NCBI RefSeq assembly: GCF_020882245.1
Contig: NC_083598.1
Location: 89,099,714-89,163,713 of the forward strand
Direction of reading: 5' to 3'
Length of the DNA stretch: 64,000 nt
Source: Rhopalosiphum padi
Lineage: Eukaryota; Arthropoda; Insecta; Hemiptera; Aphididae
Positions 45,541 through 60,110 of the stretch are shown in pieces. The position numbers and the translations under genes are program-made. Under the pieces are notes generated by a model. It was given only the letters and a program-made list of their open reading frames with translations, was not told the DNA's origin and did not search any database. The first letter of the stretch is position 1. Every line of letters begins with the position of its first letter.

Positions 45541-48500
45541 TTATAAATCAGTATCTGGAACATTTGAAAAAATTCATAAAGATTTAAATAAATATGTATT
45601 TATTAAAATGTGTGTAATGTGTATGCTATAATTCTTATTTGTACAAAATAAATATCAGATGTTTTTTTTTGCTTAAAACATATCAAATTTATAATACATA
45701 TTATTATAAAATAAAACCAAATGAAATATTTTATTACAAATTTACTTAAAAAATTAAAAATATTTTGATTTATTTAGTATTATAATTGTATACAATATTA
45801 TTTTATAATTATTTTTAAAATATACAAAAATAAATGGGATAAAATAAGAACAAATGTGTACTGATAATATGAATTATATTAGCACGTTCAATAGATTATC
45901 TGATGTGTAAAAACATTCATTACTATTTACTAAAATATTTGAATTGAAAAACGCAAATTTAGTAAAATAAATTTTTATAATATATTACTCACCACCATCA
46001 TCAGTCTCAGAAGTCGGTACCGGATCATTCCACCACTGTATGGATGCCGAGGCCAATACCAAATATATCGAGTTTGCTACGATTACTACACCACCACTAA
46101 TCCAGAACACATTACGCCATTCCAATAGGGTATTCTATAAATAACATTTGTTAGCAACAGTACAAAATAATTAACAAAAAAACAATTCTCATTGTATATT
46201 ACATTTGGTATTAAATATCCGATGAGAGGGGGAGAAACGATTCCAGCAACAGCTCCAACTCCGTTTACCATGGCCATTGCAGGACCAGCATAATTTGGAC
46301 TCAAATCCATCACGTTAACTTTCATGCTCGAATAAAAGAAGCCCATGGTGGCCATACCGACGGTAAATAGAACGACTACTTTTATCTTATCGCAACCGGC
46401 ATATGACGCTGCTAATGTGCCCAACATAGGTCCAATACAAGCTAAGAAATTCCAAATTGTTTGAGGTTGATTATAAATTGATTAGAAGATATTGGAAACT
46501 ATTTAGATGGATTTTATCAAAGGAATAATGAATAAATTTGAAAATTACAAATAAAGTAAGTAAAAAACTAATGATTTAATATCTTTAACACAAGTTCAAC
46601 TTAAACGAAGTGTGTAAAAATTATTGACTTGTATTATGTTACGTGTCAAGTCTTGTTTTATGTAAAATTAATAAATAAAAAATTAACTGAAGTATTAAAA
46701 TACAATACCTACATTTTCCTAAAACAATTTAATAGTTTCAACTATATCCAGTTTGTAAAGTTCAGATTGAAATTTTTATTTTTTAAATATCCATTTATAA
46801 AAGACGATTTTCTTGTATTAAATATAATTTTAAATATGTTATAACTACTACATTTATTCAATATGTAACGTTCTATAAATCTAAGCACAATTAAAAACGC
46901 ATCTGTAATAAATAAAAATATTATATTAGTATAATACCTATGGTCGAGAATAATCTTCTTTGTTGTAATATTCCCAATTTTCCGTTAGATATCAAATAGT
47001 CACTTAACCATCCTGTTAATATGGCGAACACCCACATTAAGACATGCGGCATAGAACTCCATACACCGGTCTAAACAAATTAAATATATTACATTTTTTG
47101 GTCGCTGTTTTCGTAAAATATAATAAAAAAAAATTATTATGAAATATTATTTTTAAAAATGTATTATAAAATATATATAATAATATCTGGTCTATTCATA
47201 AGAAAAGTATCTATATAGAACTAACTATAGAATTTACAGTAATTTAAAAATAATCTTTGCAGCTGTACAAAATAAAAATACAATAAATTTAAAATTATTA
47301 TCAAAGTGTAATAGAATTATTGTATATTTATTTGAAATGCTCACTTCTGCAATAGAAAATTTCATGACACTCTTCATGTACTTCGGCAAATCAGCATTTA
47401 TCATGAATAGAGCCCAGTCGTGAGCGATTTGACCTATCATTAAACCCCACATGGGACCTGACGACAACATTGACAGCCATGGTGTAGATTTTAGTTTATT
47501 CTGAAAAGAAGTAAATGTAAGTTTAGGACCCGTACGTTCGAATACAGTTGTAATAATGTGTACGAAAAATGAACGTTTACCTTATTTTTATTTACTCCTT
47601 TTAGATGACGTTCTAAATATGTAAGTTCGTAGTCGGTTATTGAGGGGTGTTCGCTCGGTGAACTGTATACCAAGAAATTCCAAAAAACATACCAAATCAG
47701 AGCTACAACGCCACAAACATAAAACACCAGTGGCCAATTGTCATCGGTTATCTTAAGTAAATACCCAGCGGAACTTTGAGCTACAATCGTTCCAATCATA
47801 TTTCCTGATAACAACAGTTAAACTTTTAATTTCTAATCGGTCAATAATACTTAGTATATTATATTCAGTTAATATTTACCTGCGAATACAAATGATCCTA
47901 TGCGTGATCGTTCGTTGATAGGCACCCACTGAGCCAACAAAGCATTCATTGCTGGAATAGTAGGGCCCTGTTAAAAACACATTCATGTATCATATTATAT
48001 TCATATCTACAAAGTCTCATAAAGAATTATCACGTTTTATTGTTCGTGATGTTAATATAAAATCAATAAATTTATTGAATATTAATCCAAATAGTAATTC
48101 CAAACGTGAAATAATTACATAAAATCGAGGAAGTTGAGTTATTTATTTTTCAACGTACATGCATTACGCTAGAAAGAACTGTCCTTTTAAAGGGAACTAT
48201 GAAAAATGCAATGAGTTCCAATACCAAAGTATATGCCTATAGATACAAAAAACGACTGGTCGCGGAAAATTGAAGTTCAGATAGCAAAGTTGGAGAGAAT
48301 ATCCTTCGCATTATCAATATCGAAAAGATAAAAACCAGACTGTACACGACAACAGTAAAGAGATACATTGACTTATGGATGCAAAGCATAATGGCTACGA
48401 GCACAATAAAACGAAGACGTAGCATGTTTGAAAATAAAATTTGGTGGATGATCCGTGGGCCAAAGCTATAGATGTAAATACTGGTAAGTAAAGTAAAAAT

Positions 48501-51500
48501 GTCAACAAGATACTGTTGGAAAAACTGGTATACTCCCAGCTAAGTATTAAGAACTACATTAGGAGTCAAAGGATTTAATGGGTCGGGCATATTATACTGC
48601 GTGAAAATGTTAATAACATAATAAATACGTCTTTTATCCGGCAGGAAAGAGGCCAACCTAACTTTAGATGGATAAATACGTAAATCTAATTTTTCATAAA
48701 AAAAAAAAAAAAACACTTATCGTATGAAATTATAGTATATTATTGTTATTAACTTATAAATCAAAACCCATATCAAAAAACACCGAAAATAAAATGTTCC
48801 TAGAAAAAATAACTTAAAATTAGTACAAGTATTTTGAAAATTTTATTGTGTATAAAAATGTATAATTGAAATAAATAGTTAATACTTAATCATGGAATGT
48901 TTTAAGTTTTTAAATTAATTATTTTTTGAACTATGGCGAAATTCCTTTGAAAAGAAATCATTATTATACGTTTAACTATCCGTCCACCTAATGTGATCAA
49001 TAAATTGTAATTATGTAATCTCGATATATTTTATTTATGGTAAGAAAAATGTATGAGATATTCATAATATATTAATTAATATTTTTTTTAAGCTTAATGA
49101 CTTGGACAAAAATTATATTAACATAAATCGAAAACTGCAATGTTCTATACTATTTTAATTTTATATAAACAAATAAAATTGAATTTAAACAGTGATACGG
49201 TGTCCGGTGTTTAATTCTTGTACCATAAATTAATTTATATAATGTATGATATACGACAATATTCGAATGATAATAAATAATACCATATGTATGATGTAAT
49301 TGATTAATAAAAAATTATACTCTAGATAACAAAATAGTTATTTTTTGAAAATCACATATTATAGCAAAAAATAATTCATGTATTACAAACACAATAATAT
49401 ATAGATGCCATTTACTGCACAGGTTTATAATTATTTATTTAAAGTTTAAGTATCTTGTCGAATTGCTACATACAATAATATACTTAATTTTCAATACCAA
49501 GCTACCTAGTTAATATACTTATACGCATTTTGACCTGGTTATTGTTAGAAGTTTAAAACATTGTTTTAAATTTTTGAAATAAAAAAAACACTTTAATTTT
49601 AGGAAACAATTTATTCAAGGTTTCCCGAGTGAGTAATAGAAAAAACTGATTACTAAAACAGTTTAGAAAACAACAAATTCAACAATTTACTGAAATATTC
49701 ATGATTTAAAAATCATATTTCGAAAATTAAATAAATTGTTATATTTAAATAAAACAATTTAAAAACGCATGTTTGGTTTTTTATACATAATATGGAAAGG
49801 AATTAACATTTAAACGAATAAATGAATGTGCTGTAACCTAAATTTGTTCTTATAAAATATTAACTATAAGAAGCCATTACGTATAAAAATCACATAGGTA
49901 AAAACATATTTTATAATTCGCGATGTAATTAACCAAGCCAAAATAATAAACTCATTAAAACAATAATTTTTTTCAACTTATCGCGTAGGTATAAGAAACC
50001 ATGACCTCTTAACTATAAAAACAATTATTTAATGAATCGCACCTATTAAGTAATTTATCTCATACTACATATTATTGAATAATCAATTGCTTATTATTGT
50101 TTCGTAAACTCAATTCACTGTTTCCGGATAAAATATATAATAATAATTATTATTGTTATTGTTTTGAATCTTTATAAGAAATAAGGATATGTACAAGTAC
50201 TTGTTAGTTGTTTTTAGATTAAAAACAAATGAAATCCAAATTCGTGATGAAATTTTATATTTTAGTAAGAAGAAGACTATCATTCTGTCCATAAATAATT
50301 TTAAATGTTTTATTTTACTATATTTAGGTTGAATTTCGAATTTATCCATAATTTAGTCAAAAATACTCCTACAGTTCTGTACTCAAATTAATTTTAAGCT
50401 TGGATTAATTTTATACTCAAATTCGGTGATTTATATTTTTGAATCATTCAACGTCAAAATACTGACATTTTAATTTTAAACACCTCAACTGTTTAATAAT
50501 ATTTTCTCGGTAAAAATAATTTCCAAGTAATTTCTTCAAAAATTATTATAGATACTAGTTAAATGATTATTAAATAATATTCTGGGACTTTGGACAAATA
50601 TTGTCTATTTTTTTAACCAAAATTTAAATTTAAAAAAAATTGCATGGTGACTTTCCGTCTGTGTAAAATATTTTAAATATTTACAATTATTTTTATATTA
50701 GATCATAATGAGTAATAATAAATTTAATCGAATGACTTTTCGAAATATATTCGATTGCATGATGATTTGCCGCCTGTCAACGCAATATTCACACGTATCA
50801 TATAAAAAATTATACTATTTTGTATTTATCATCACGGTGAACACCAAAGAAACGTGTTTAATAAGTTATACCTATAAGAAGTGGATTTTAGATTAGTAGG
50901 TGAATTTCCATTTATATATTTTTAGAGTGTGATGCAGTTCAATAGGAATAAGTAATGTCGATGATTTGTTTAGCAGAGAATGCTTACAAATTTAAACTTA
51001 TACGATAAATTAGTAAAATATTAACCAAAGTATTTACAGTGTATAACTTATTATTAAATTATAAAGTGAGCTTGATCATTTTTATTTATAATAGTTATAA
51101 TATAGATTAATTAGGTTCAAAAATGTTTACATAACACACACACAGACATTATTACAGGTGCTATAATTATCAGTACTTATCGATTAATATTTTAAAACTA
51201 AACAAAAACTAAATCTTAAATATAATTAAAATACTTAATATTAGCTTATAAATCATAATTATCATTATAAACATCATTATTCATTGCATTGTTTTAATAT
51301 TAATATCAAGCAAATTAATTTTAGAGTTTATTCTATTTATTAGTGCAATGTTGCTATTATGACATTTCAAATCGAAGAGGTTATCATCTTTTCTGTATTT
51401 ACTTAATAATAATGATGATTATATTATACTAATAATAACCCATAGTTTTATTTTTATTTATTAAATAGATTACATTTCCCATGTGCATTTGTATACGATT

Positions 51501-53214
51501 ATTTTATATATAATCACTGCTCGGGACTTTATTGAAAAAAAAATTATAACAAACTAATTCGTTTCAAATATATTAATTTAAAAGATTGAAATTTAAGTAT
51601 ATTGTTTAGGAAATAATCTCATTTTACCATAAATTATACAATAATTTATATATATATATATACATTTATAAAATAATAAAGTATATTTATTTACTGGAAA
51701 TCATAGTAAATTTCACGCAAAGGAACAGTTTTGTTGTCACATTCGACTGCAGTCTGTCAACTCCGTAACAGATGTCAAGTTACAACGTACTCTCAATTAT
51801 ACTTTCGAATACGAAATCGTAATTAAAACAATTTGTCTTAAATTCTTAACGACACTTACTTCGCCAATACCCTCAAGTACTCTAACACCAATCATGTACG
51901 CAGGACCAATCCTGGCGGCAAGTGGTGTCAATAGTGTAAGTACTGCGGTCAGGAAAATACCGACGCCAAACACGTGTTTTCCACCATATTTTTGTGCCAA
52001 TATACCACCTGGTATCTGTGCAAATACATATCCATAGTAGAAAGCACCAAGTATATGCCCTTGAAGTGTTTCAGACCAATCAAATTCAGCGTTCTATAAA
52101 GGAACATGCAAAAATAATATTAGAACAAAATACTTTTAAATTATTTAAACAAATAAAAAGATAACCAATTTAATCGTATTAGACGGCTTGTATGTAAAAT
52201 TATATTATATCAATTTACATTTTTTTATTACATGAAGTTTATATTATGTTCTCTATTCACATTTGTCTCAAAGTACATTTAACTGCATGAACTTAACTAA
52301 CGTACATTTCGTTTTACACGTGAATGTTAATTAGTGTTTGAACCCTTTTTACTGGGTTTTTCATAGATTCTATTCTCGGCTGACTAACACTAGTTCATTT
52401 GCACGAACATTAATGGTAGCTACCAATGTTTTTCACAGATAACACATTTTATAACTTAATATACGTTAATGTTGTTGAATTAATGACTTTGAATATAGTG
52501 TATTCTTTTGATATTAACATTAGACATTTTAATATACTGAATTATTCATACTCATTAGGTGGCTGATCGTTATTATATTATGTTCATTATGTTTTAATTT
52601 TGGTATACATTTTTTGATGAGTTTAATAATATTGGAAGTCGGTAAAATATATACATTATTCACAATCAGTTGCTTAATACGAAAATGTTCAAATGATTTA
52701 AATGTACACATGACACAACATTGACTTTCGCCGAAGTGAGAAAATCGAAGCCCAATATCATATTATAGATTTGTATCGAGATCAGTTTTTTTACATTTAG
52801 TTAGCGACTATTGTTTTATTATAATACGATTATATAACAAATTAACATACTGGGTTCGTCGTATTTGTACTTTTTATCGGTCCTGGACACCCATTAGGGT
52901 CTATAGCTGTTTTATGGATGTCTTCTACCATTTCGGTAATAGCTACACTCAATACCGATCGCATAGCATATGCATTAGCAATGCCTATGAATCCCATGAT
53001 GGCTATTATATATCGCTTTGAACAAGCACCTATTAAATAAAATAGTACGGTTTAATAAAGAATAGTTGTTATTATTATTTTTAATATAATATTTCAATCG
53101 AAAACCAATTATATAATATAGTATGTAATTGGTACATTTGTATAAATAATATTTATATAACTAACTGTCTATAATCGATCTCGATTCTGAAGGCCTTCTA
53201 TTTTTTGAATCCAT
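45541..53214 (-). CDS. SLC17-family anion/phosphate transporter (sialin/VGLUT-like MFS)
   Basis: Ten coding exons: 53166-53214, 52851-53029, 51860-52093, 47880-47967, 47581-47804, 47345-47500, 46938-47070, 46203-46441, 45993-46134, 45541-45554. All are GT-AG and in phase, encoding 485 residues; the start ATG has an ACCACC Kozak context. Motifs run in SLC17 order: RYIIAIMGFIGIANAYAMR (TM1), FDWSETLQGHILGAFYYGY (TM2), KYGGKHVFGVGIFLTAVLTL, RVLEGIGEG (TM4), NERSRIGSFVFAGN, FLVYSSPSEHP (central loop), DWALFMINADLPKYM (TM7) and NVMDLSPNYAGPAMAMVNG (TM10-11). The C terminus is acidic (SETDDGDTDL). About 12 membrane segments are expected. Members move phosphate, sialic acid or glutamate with Na+ or H+; insect paralogues are usually annotated as putative inorganic phosphate cotransporters. 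The true substrate cannot be read from sequence. Confidence 0.93.
48170..48670 (+). mobile_element. Decayed LINE 3' part in an SLC17 intron
   Basis: Plus-strand sequence inside the 3.9-kb intron 47968-51859, antisense to the host gene. Frames broken by stops read RLYTTTVKRYIDLW, RRRSMFENKIWWMIRGPK, SQRI then WVGHI, and PTGK-like SGRKEANLTLDG. This order matches the region after the reverse transcriptase of common insect LINE ORFs (VFENKILR-type and GHxxR-type motifs). No intact catalytic core. A run of about 16 As at 48698-48714 could be its tail. Confidence 0.55.
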
Positions 53215-53368
53215 GGTGGTGATTTTTGTTTCTGAAAAATGTATGTACATTTAATATAAATCTAAAAAAAAGTACAAAAATCGGTCTTACCCACAAGCTT
53301 GCTAAAAAATATACGGGATCATACAATTGTGCTTTGTCCAGACAAAACAATAAGTAGATATAACCAAT
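53166..53368 (-). promoter_or_regulatory. SLC17 5'-UTR exons adjoining the start codon
   Basis: The start-codon exon (53166-53231) opens with acceptor atttttcag and 17 leader bases. Upstream, 53291-53368 is bounded by a poly-pyrimidine acceptor and donor gtaaga, which fits a 78-bp leader exon; the intron between them is only 58 bp. In the transporter frame the leader exon carries a TGA, so translation should begin at 53214. Another frame of the leader is fully open (26 codons) and ends soon after in the next exon, a possible upstream ORF. Confidence 0.45.
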
Positions 53369-56300
53369 CTAAAAAAAAATATAAAGTAAAATAAAATTAT
53401 TGCTATCGATAGAAATGTCGTAAGCCTCAAAGCAAGTAAAAGTATGGTTGAACGACGACTAATGAATTAATATGCAGTGTGTATATATTATGCAGATAAT
53501 GATGTACCTACAGCATCAACATGGTAATAGCAAACATAGTTAAACAGTATAAAAACCCGTCCCCGGTAACTAGAAATCTATTTGTCGACCTTATCGTTTT
53601 AAACAATGACAATCGTAGGTCATACATGACAAAATTTGCATTAAGTATTTGTGACAGTAAAATATAAAAAAAAGTGTTTATAATAATGAACATTACTATT
53701 ACTATCTGAACATAAGGCTAAATCTAAATTTATTCTAAAATTCACATCATGCATAAGTATGATGGTCTTTTCTTTCTCTTTATTTCACATAACACATTTG
53801 CATTTTATAATATATTGTAAAAAATATGAAACTAAAAAAAATTTTCGTCAATTTAAATGCCTGTCAAAAATAATATCGTAATACGGCTAGACCACACGTT
53901 TTAGGCGAGTATAGTCTAATGATAACTAATTATATTATATTATATATTATAAAATTATAAATGATTAAATTTTATATAAAATATATCTAGATATAACTAG
54001 ATCGCGAAGAGTGAACATTTTATTCCTTTTAAAATGTTTATTTCATCGAAATTAACATTTTTAATTTCCTATAAATCAAAACTTTCTTTTAGTTATAACT
54101 ACAATAAAAATACTACTCTAAATGGTAAATTCGTGATTATTAACAGCTATTCGTTTCTGTAATCGGGCAATACTTTATAACTGAATAATTATTTTAGTGT
54201 ATATTTTAATATGAACAATAAATATATGAGTACGTTCGCAGTTTAACGAATATTTCACAATTTTCTTAAAAAAGCTAACTTATACTTACTGATTTTGCAA
54301 ATAATTCAGGAAGTGACTTTATTAGACAAAAATATATTCATAGTAGGTAAGTATGTTTATACTAAAATTGTATATACATTGTTTTATAATTTTACTTTTC
54401 TTAGTTCTTATAAAAAAACAAAAAAAGTACTGTTTTCACTATAGGTACAACATGAAATAAAAATCTTTATAGATGAGTTGCAGATTTTATATCTAAAAAA
54501 ATAATACGATAATAAATTTCTATTCACTCCATGGATAAGATAAAGCACAATATTATATAACTGAAATTATAAAATTGAATTCTGCAACCTATGGCTCGGT
54601 TAAAACAAATAGATTAACACATTTTTTATGTATATTTTTGATAAAAATATGAAGTGTTAGATTTTAATATTTAATGTCAAACATTTTTACTCAAGATTAA
54701 TTATATTGTATTTTAATTATTTGTTTTAATATCGAAACTGATAGCTCACAAATTGTTGTAGGTGTAAACGTTAAAAAAAAACTTATATTTGTCATAAACT
54801 ATGCTATATTTTTATATTTTTCAAAATAATTAATCATTATTTTTACTTTTTAAGTTAGGAATAATACAACATCAAAGAGATTTGCGCTAGCATGAATGTA
54901 CAAGAACGAACGAGACAAATGTTCAACAATATTTCTCATAAATACAACCATATAGAAATAATATAACCATGAAATGTATATAAATATCTTTTAGCTGATA
55001 ACACCTCATAAAAATACTTAAGCAAACATTATTGGAGTATACAGAAATGAATACACATAATTATATTTGTACCTATTAAAATGTCAGAATTTTTATAAAT
55101 AAAAATAATACAAGACATTTTAAAAGCTTAAAATGCTTTCACTGTCGTAAGTCGTAACCACTTAGACAGTAATAACATTTTCGAAAATCATAAAATTCTA
55201 CGACGTGTATATAAAAATAAAACTAAATAAGTAAACCATCGATATTTAAAATCTCAATTCAGATAAATTTACCTAGATATTTATATAGGTACATTAAGTA
55301 TTATATACTCGGATTTTGCACTATAGCTTACCTACAACAATGAAATGAATTCAAATTAGAACCTCCCCAAGTATGACTTATTATCGAGTGCTTAAATAAT
55401 ACTTCTGTTATAATTTATTAAAATTATACTTGAATGATAATGTGTTTAAAGTTTATTATTTACTTGGTATTGCAGTGTTTATTTACATAATAATAACCCT
55501 TTTGATTTATTTTGTAAAATGACAGTCATTTCAGGGTGAATTGACAAAATTTTTTTTCGCGAATAAGTCAATATTAGTCACAGTGTCACACCTCACATGG
55601 TTCGTTCTTCAATTCACAATTTTAAGATTTTTTACGCACGTGATTACACACAACATAGTATTACGGTATCGTGAGAGGTTTAACGATTTACATTGTTTAG
55701 AGCTATAAAAGCAAAATTAACTAAAAGATTACATGCTATACTATAATACTAAAATTAACAAGTGTAGTATAACAATCTATGTTAAGTCATAATTTACTCA
55801 TAATGTTATTATTTGATTATAACAATTGCCTATAATTTTGTTTTTTAATCCTCGTAGTAGTAAATTGTTTTCATTTCATTAAAACAGTCATCACTTTTAA
55901 AATGTACAACATCACCATTTTTTAATTAAAGCTATTTCATGTATTATGTTTTGATTAAGAAATCAATGATCCTATTCACCTAAATAACATAGAATATTTA
56001 CAATTTTTTCGATTCACTTTTTAATTTTTATACAATTTGTCTATTTATTTCTCTGATATGTAATTCAAACTTGTACGTATTGGCATTATGAATATAATAT
56101 TTATCCGTCCGCATTCAAAGTAACTTGTAGTTTAAACATTTTATGATTTTATGATCCAATTTAAAAAATAATTTCAAACTTAATCATACATTATTCAATA
56201 ATTTAATGAATACTATTATTATAATAATAAAATATCTGAATATGTTGACCAAATGCTTTTTTTTTTTAAATTAATCCATGACTAAGTTTATAAACGTGTT

Positions 56301-56937
56301 TGTAATTTTTATTAACTAAATTGTCAATGTAATTTTTAACTTACTTCGTATTATTTATGATCTAGAAGTTGAAAATTGTATATACTTATTCGTACTGCTA
56401 TGGCCTATAGCTATAAATAGTGGATTAGCATTCTGTTCGTCTTTCATTCATGATAATTTATTTCTATAATTTTGGGGTAGTGCTACCGGCTAAATATCGC
56501 CTTGACACGGTTTACCATTACATGTATACTGATGTGGCTGCTTGTATTAGTCAATAACGACTATATTATAGTAGATTAAATGCAATAACTGCTCAATTAT
56601 CCATTCATAAAGCGACACAAGTAGGTATAATAGCAGTATGGTATAATATAATATGTTACATTTAAAAGGCGTGAGAAGGCGAAGATCAAAATTAATTTAA
56701 TATCACTCGTTATAAAAAGAGAAAAGAAAAAAATAACAGTGAACCTTATTCATGGCATGATCTCTTATACGATTATGGTATGACCACAGTTGCCATAATT
56801 CGTATGTATAATATCTATTGACATTTCTCTTGATCGGTAAATTCAACGATACCTATAAAGGATTTCATATTTTTTTTATGGTAAAAGTATCGTATGTTAA
56901 AACTACGAATCACATCAATTGTTATGTAAGTGAAGTG

Positions 56938-57004
<67 letters not shown>

Positions 57005-60000
57005 AATAGTTGTCATTAAAATATACCTAGTGGCTATTATTATTAAAAATGCAAATTGTACATTCTGTTTTAAATAATATAAGGTTTATATACGAGTACA
57101 GTGCACGCATTATAATACTAATAAATAATAGTATTATATAAAGTAGTTGCAGCCAGTTCTGCATACATCAAAGTATTACTTTATAATAGTTCTTATTAAA
57201 CAACATCCAACGGGTATTAAAAAATAAATTATGTTTTTCAGGGCGTCATTTGTCCAAGTCAATGATAATAAACATATTTTTGTATCATAATACCTAGATA
57301 GGTAGTTTAATATAATATTTCATTTAATCGTTATTCTAATTTTTAATTTTCTTTTTTTTTTACATTAAACTTGAATATATATAAATAATAATTATATATA
57401 TAATATACCATATAATATAGGTAATTTAATAGTTTGCTTTTGACATATAGAATGAGTTTCTAAGACTATTTTTTATCGTCTTGATTAAATTCTTCAAATT
57501 AGATTTGCAATAAATATGCACATTGATGAAAAAACAATAAGAAATTCTAACAGAAATTAATGTTGTTATTTAAAAACTAAATATAGGTACATCTATCTAT
57601 AAATTTATTAGAAAATTAATATTTAAATCATAATTGAATACCAACATAATAATTATTATTATTACTACCTAAGCACAACGCTGTATTTATAAGTTTCGTC
57701 TGTTACGGTATTAATTAAAATATATAATATATTAATATTTAACATTATATAATAGATTCTTCCTAGTTCTAATAATGTCACTTGTTTATGTTATTTTTTA
57801 TATAACACGAATAGTCATCGATAACAGCCGGAGATGAGAGATCACGACGATAATCAAGAAAATATTACAATGACAAATTGCTAATTTTAAGTCTTTCGTT
57901 ATCGTGGCTCGAATATTTTTTTGACTCAAGGACATTAGAGTGATCCTGTCCTCCTTAATAAAAATTCACTTACCGCATCTATTCATAAAAACTTAAGATT
58001 ATATTTTATTAGTTATTACATTGATAGATGTCCAACAAAATAATTATGATTAACCTCAACCCAATTTGAATATTAAAATATTTAATAATGTTTATAAATA
58101 TGTAGGTAAAAGATATTATATACATATATTTACGTTTCAGATTTTGTTATATTTAGTATAACCAGTAGCTGTAAATAATAAGTTATTTAATTAAAAATAC
58201 TTTTATACTATAAGATCTATAACACTATATAGGTAAGTACTCATTTATTATTGTGTATTTGTGTATAATATGAATATAATAAAAGGTACATTAAAACCTG
58301 GTTTTTTAATACTATCTTTTATAAATTATGCCGAATTTACTGCAAGTTAGTTCAATACGTCTGAGACGTTTCCTACAATTTTATATTTTGTATTCAAATT
58401 TATTAATATTCTTATGTATATATAAGTGTATATTTATATGAATTTAAATTTGAATTTCATCAATACATGTCTGTATTCGTGATACGCGGTTATAGCAAAT
58501 ATCAGAAAGAAAAAACTACAAGTTTAAAATATTTTTTAAATGCCTACAAACCTAGTATTTACTTACGAAGTTACAAAATTTCAATCAACATATTATTAAG
58601 AAAATTAAATTGCAAATTACAGAGAATCGCATTTAATATAACTAAATAAAATAATACAAAAGTATATTTTTTGAGTAACAAAGATGAATTAATATTTTTA
58701 AAATACGTTTTCAAGTTATATATCTTTAGCCCCTTCAGCACACAAAAAATAGCTGATAACCGTCTAAATAAAAAGTTTAAAAATTAAAATACGTTAGGTT
58801 GACGAACTTGCCAAAAAATACTACGGTAAATTTCATTCTAAACTAGATAAGACAGAATCTAAATCCTCTTAACTTTCTTTTAACTTCGTGCACTCTTCCC
58901 AATAACCTTCCCATCTTCTCAAACTGAACTAGAGTCAAAATTCCTTAAATTAGAATTTTTATTACAAATTCTCTCCTAAAGAATTGTATCTATAACGAAT
59001 GGTTTTCATCGTCATGTATATTTCATGTTTATTTATTATTGTTGTATAATATATAATGTTATAATTCAAATAATCTGTAGTCATATTTACTTATTGTATT
59101 AAAAAATACAGATATTAAATTTTTCTAACTAAACAAATACCTATGTATTTATAAATAATTCATGTTTTTTAAATATGGTGCTTAATTAAAACATCTTGGT
59201 CTTGGGGTACATAAATTAAAAGTAAAATTTAAATTTCTTGATCATTGGCGATTTAAAAAAGTTATTAAAAACCGCTACTATAAAAATTAGAATAATATTA
59301 ACTATTTTTAAAGAACCTACACCTAAAATAATCTTTTTTGGATAAAATAAAAATATATAAATAAACAAAAACAATATATTATTCTTTATTATATTTTAAT
59401 AGAATAACGAGTTTGTGTAAACTTATATTTAATTTCAATAAACTGATATAAAAATATAACTTTTTTTATCAATACCATTTAATTGAATCTAATTTTTAAA
59501 CTAATTCATATAACTATCAGCTATTAAATATTATCAAAATAAATACAATTATACTATTGGTTAGTATAATTATAGAAAAATGATCAAATATTAATATGAT
59601 CACATGAATACATGATAATTATCTAACAAACGTTTAAATATTAAATTTTTAATTTAGTCATAAAAAAGTCACTAATGCAAACAATTTATTACGAACAATT
59701 GTATGTTGTTAACTTTAACTATAAATATACCCTTTCATTCTATATTTTATAAGATACAATATTTTTGAATCCAAAAAAATAACATTTTGACATTTAAATT
59801 AATTAGGTAATTTTAAATAAAGTTTTATGTCGTGTTAGCATAAAGCATGTTATATTACATGATTATTAAATAAACATTCTATTCATATTAAAAGTGAATT
59901 AAATAGGTATTAATTAATAAAATAAAATAATTATAATCTTGGAAAAAATAGTAATTAATTACCCGTTATCATTTTTGTATACATTTCTAATTTTTAAATG

Positions 60001-60020
60001 ATTGATAATAATAAACTTAC
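53369..60020. other. Long AT-rich first intron (inferred) of the SLC17 gene
   Basis: No exons, RNA genes or confident transposons seen. Notable only for a long TA microsatellite at 56941-56997. Confidence 0.4.
56941..56997. repeat. TA dinucleotide microsatellite (28 units)
   Basis: 57 bases of uninterrupted alternating TA, the longest perfect simple repeat in the window. Confidence 0.95.
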
Positions 60021-60110
60021 CCAGCATTCAAGCAAAGCGTTCAGTCTGAGCAATGGGCACGTGACGACTGTAACAAAACCACTAAATAGAACTCTGAACT
60101 TGGTTTGCTA
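60021..60110 (-). promoter_or_regulatory. Candidate SLC17 first exon / promoter
   Basis: A GC-richer island in an AT desert. On the minus strand it ends GAATGCTGG followed by the strong donor gtaagt (60015-60020). It contains an E-box CACGTG near 60058-60063 and Inr-like TCAG motifs. This is the best candidate for the untranslated first exon and transcription start of the transporter gene, 6.6 kb upstream of the next leader exon. The upper boundary is approximate. Confidence 0.35.

Noticed and set aside
50708..50896. 62-codon ATG frame inside the SLC17 intron
   Set aside because: AT-driven composition, no motif, no splice context.
58795..58990. Coding-like stretch (DELAKKYYGKFHS) resembling a LINE RNase H tail
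   Set aside because: Only about 25 codons before stops, and no second motif to confirm a LINE origin.
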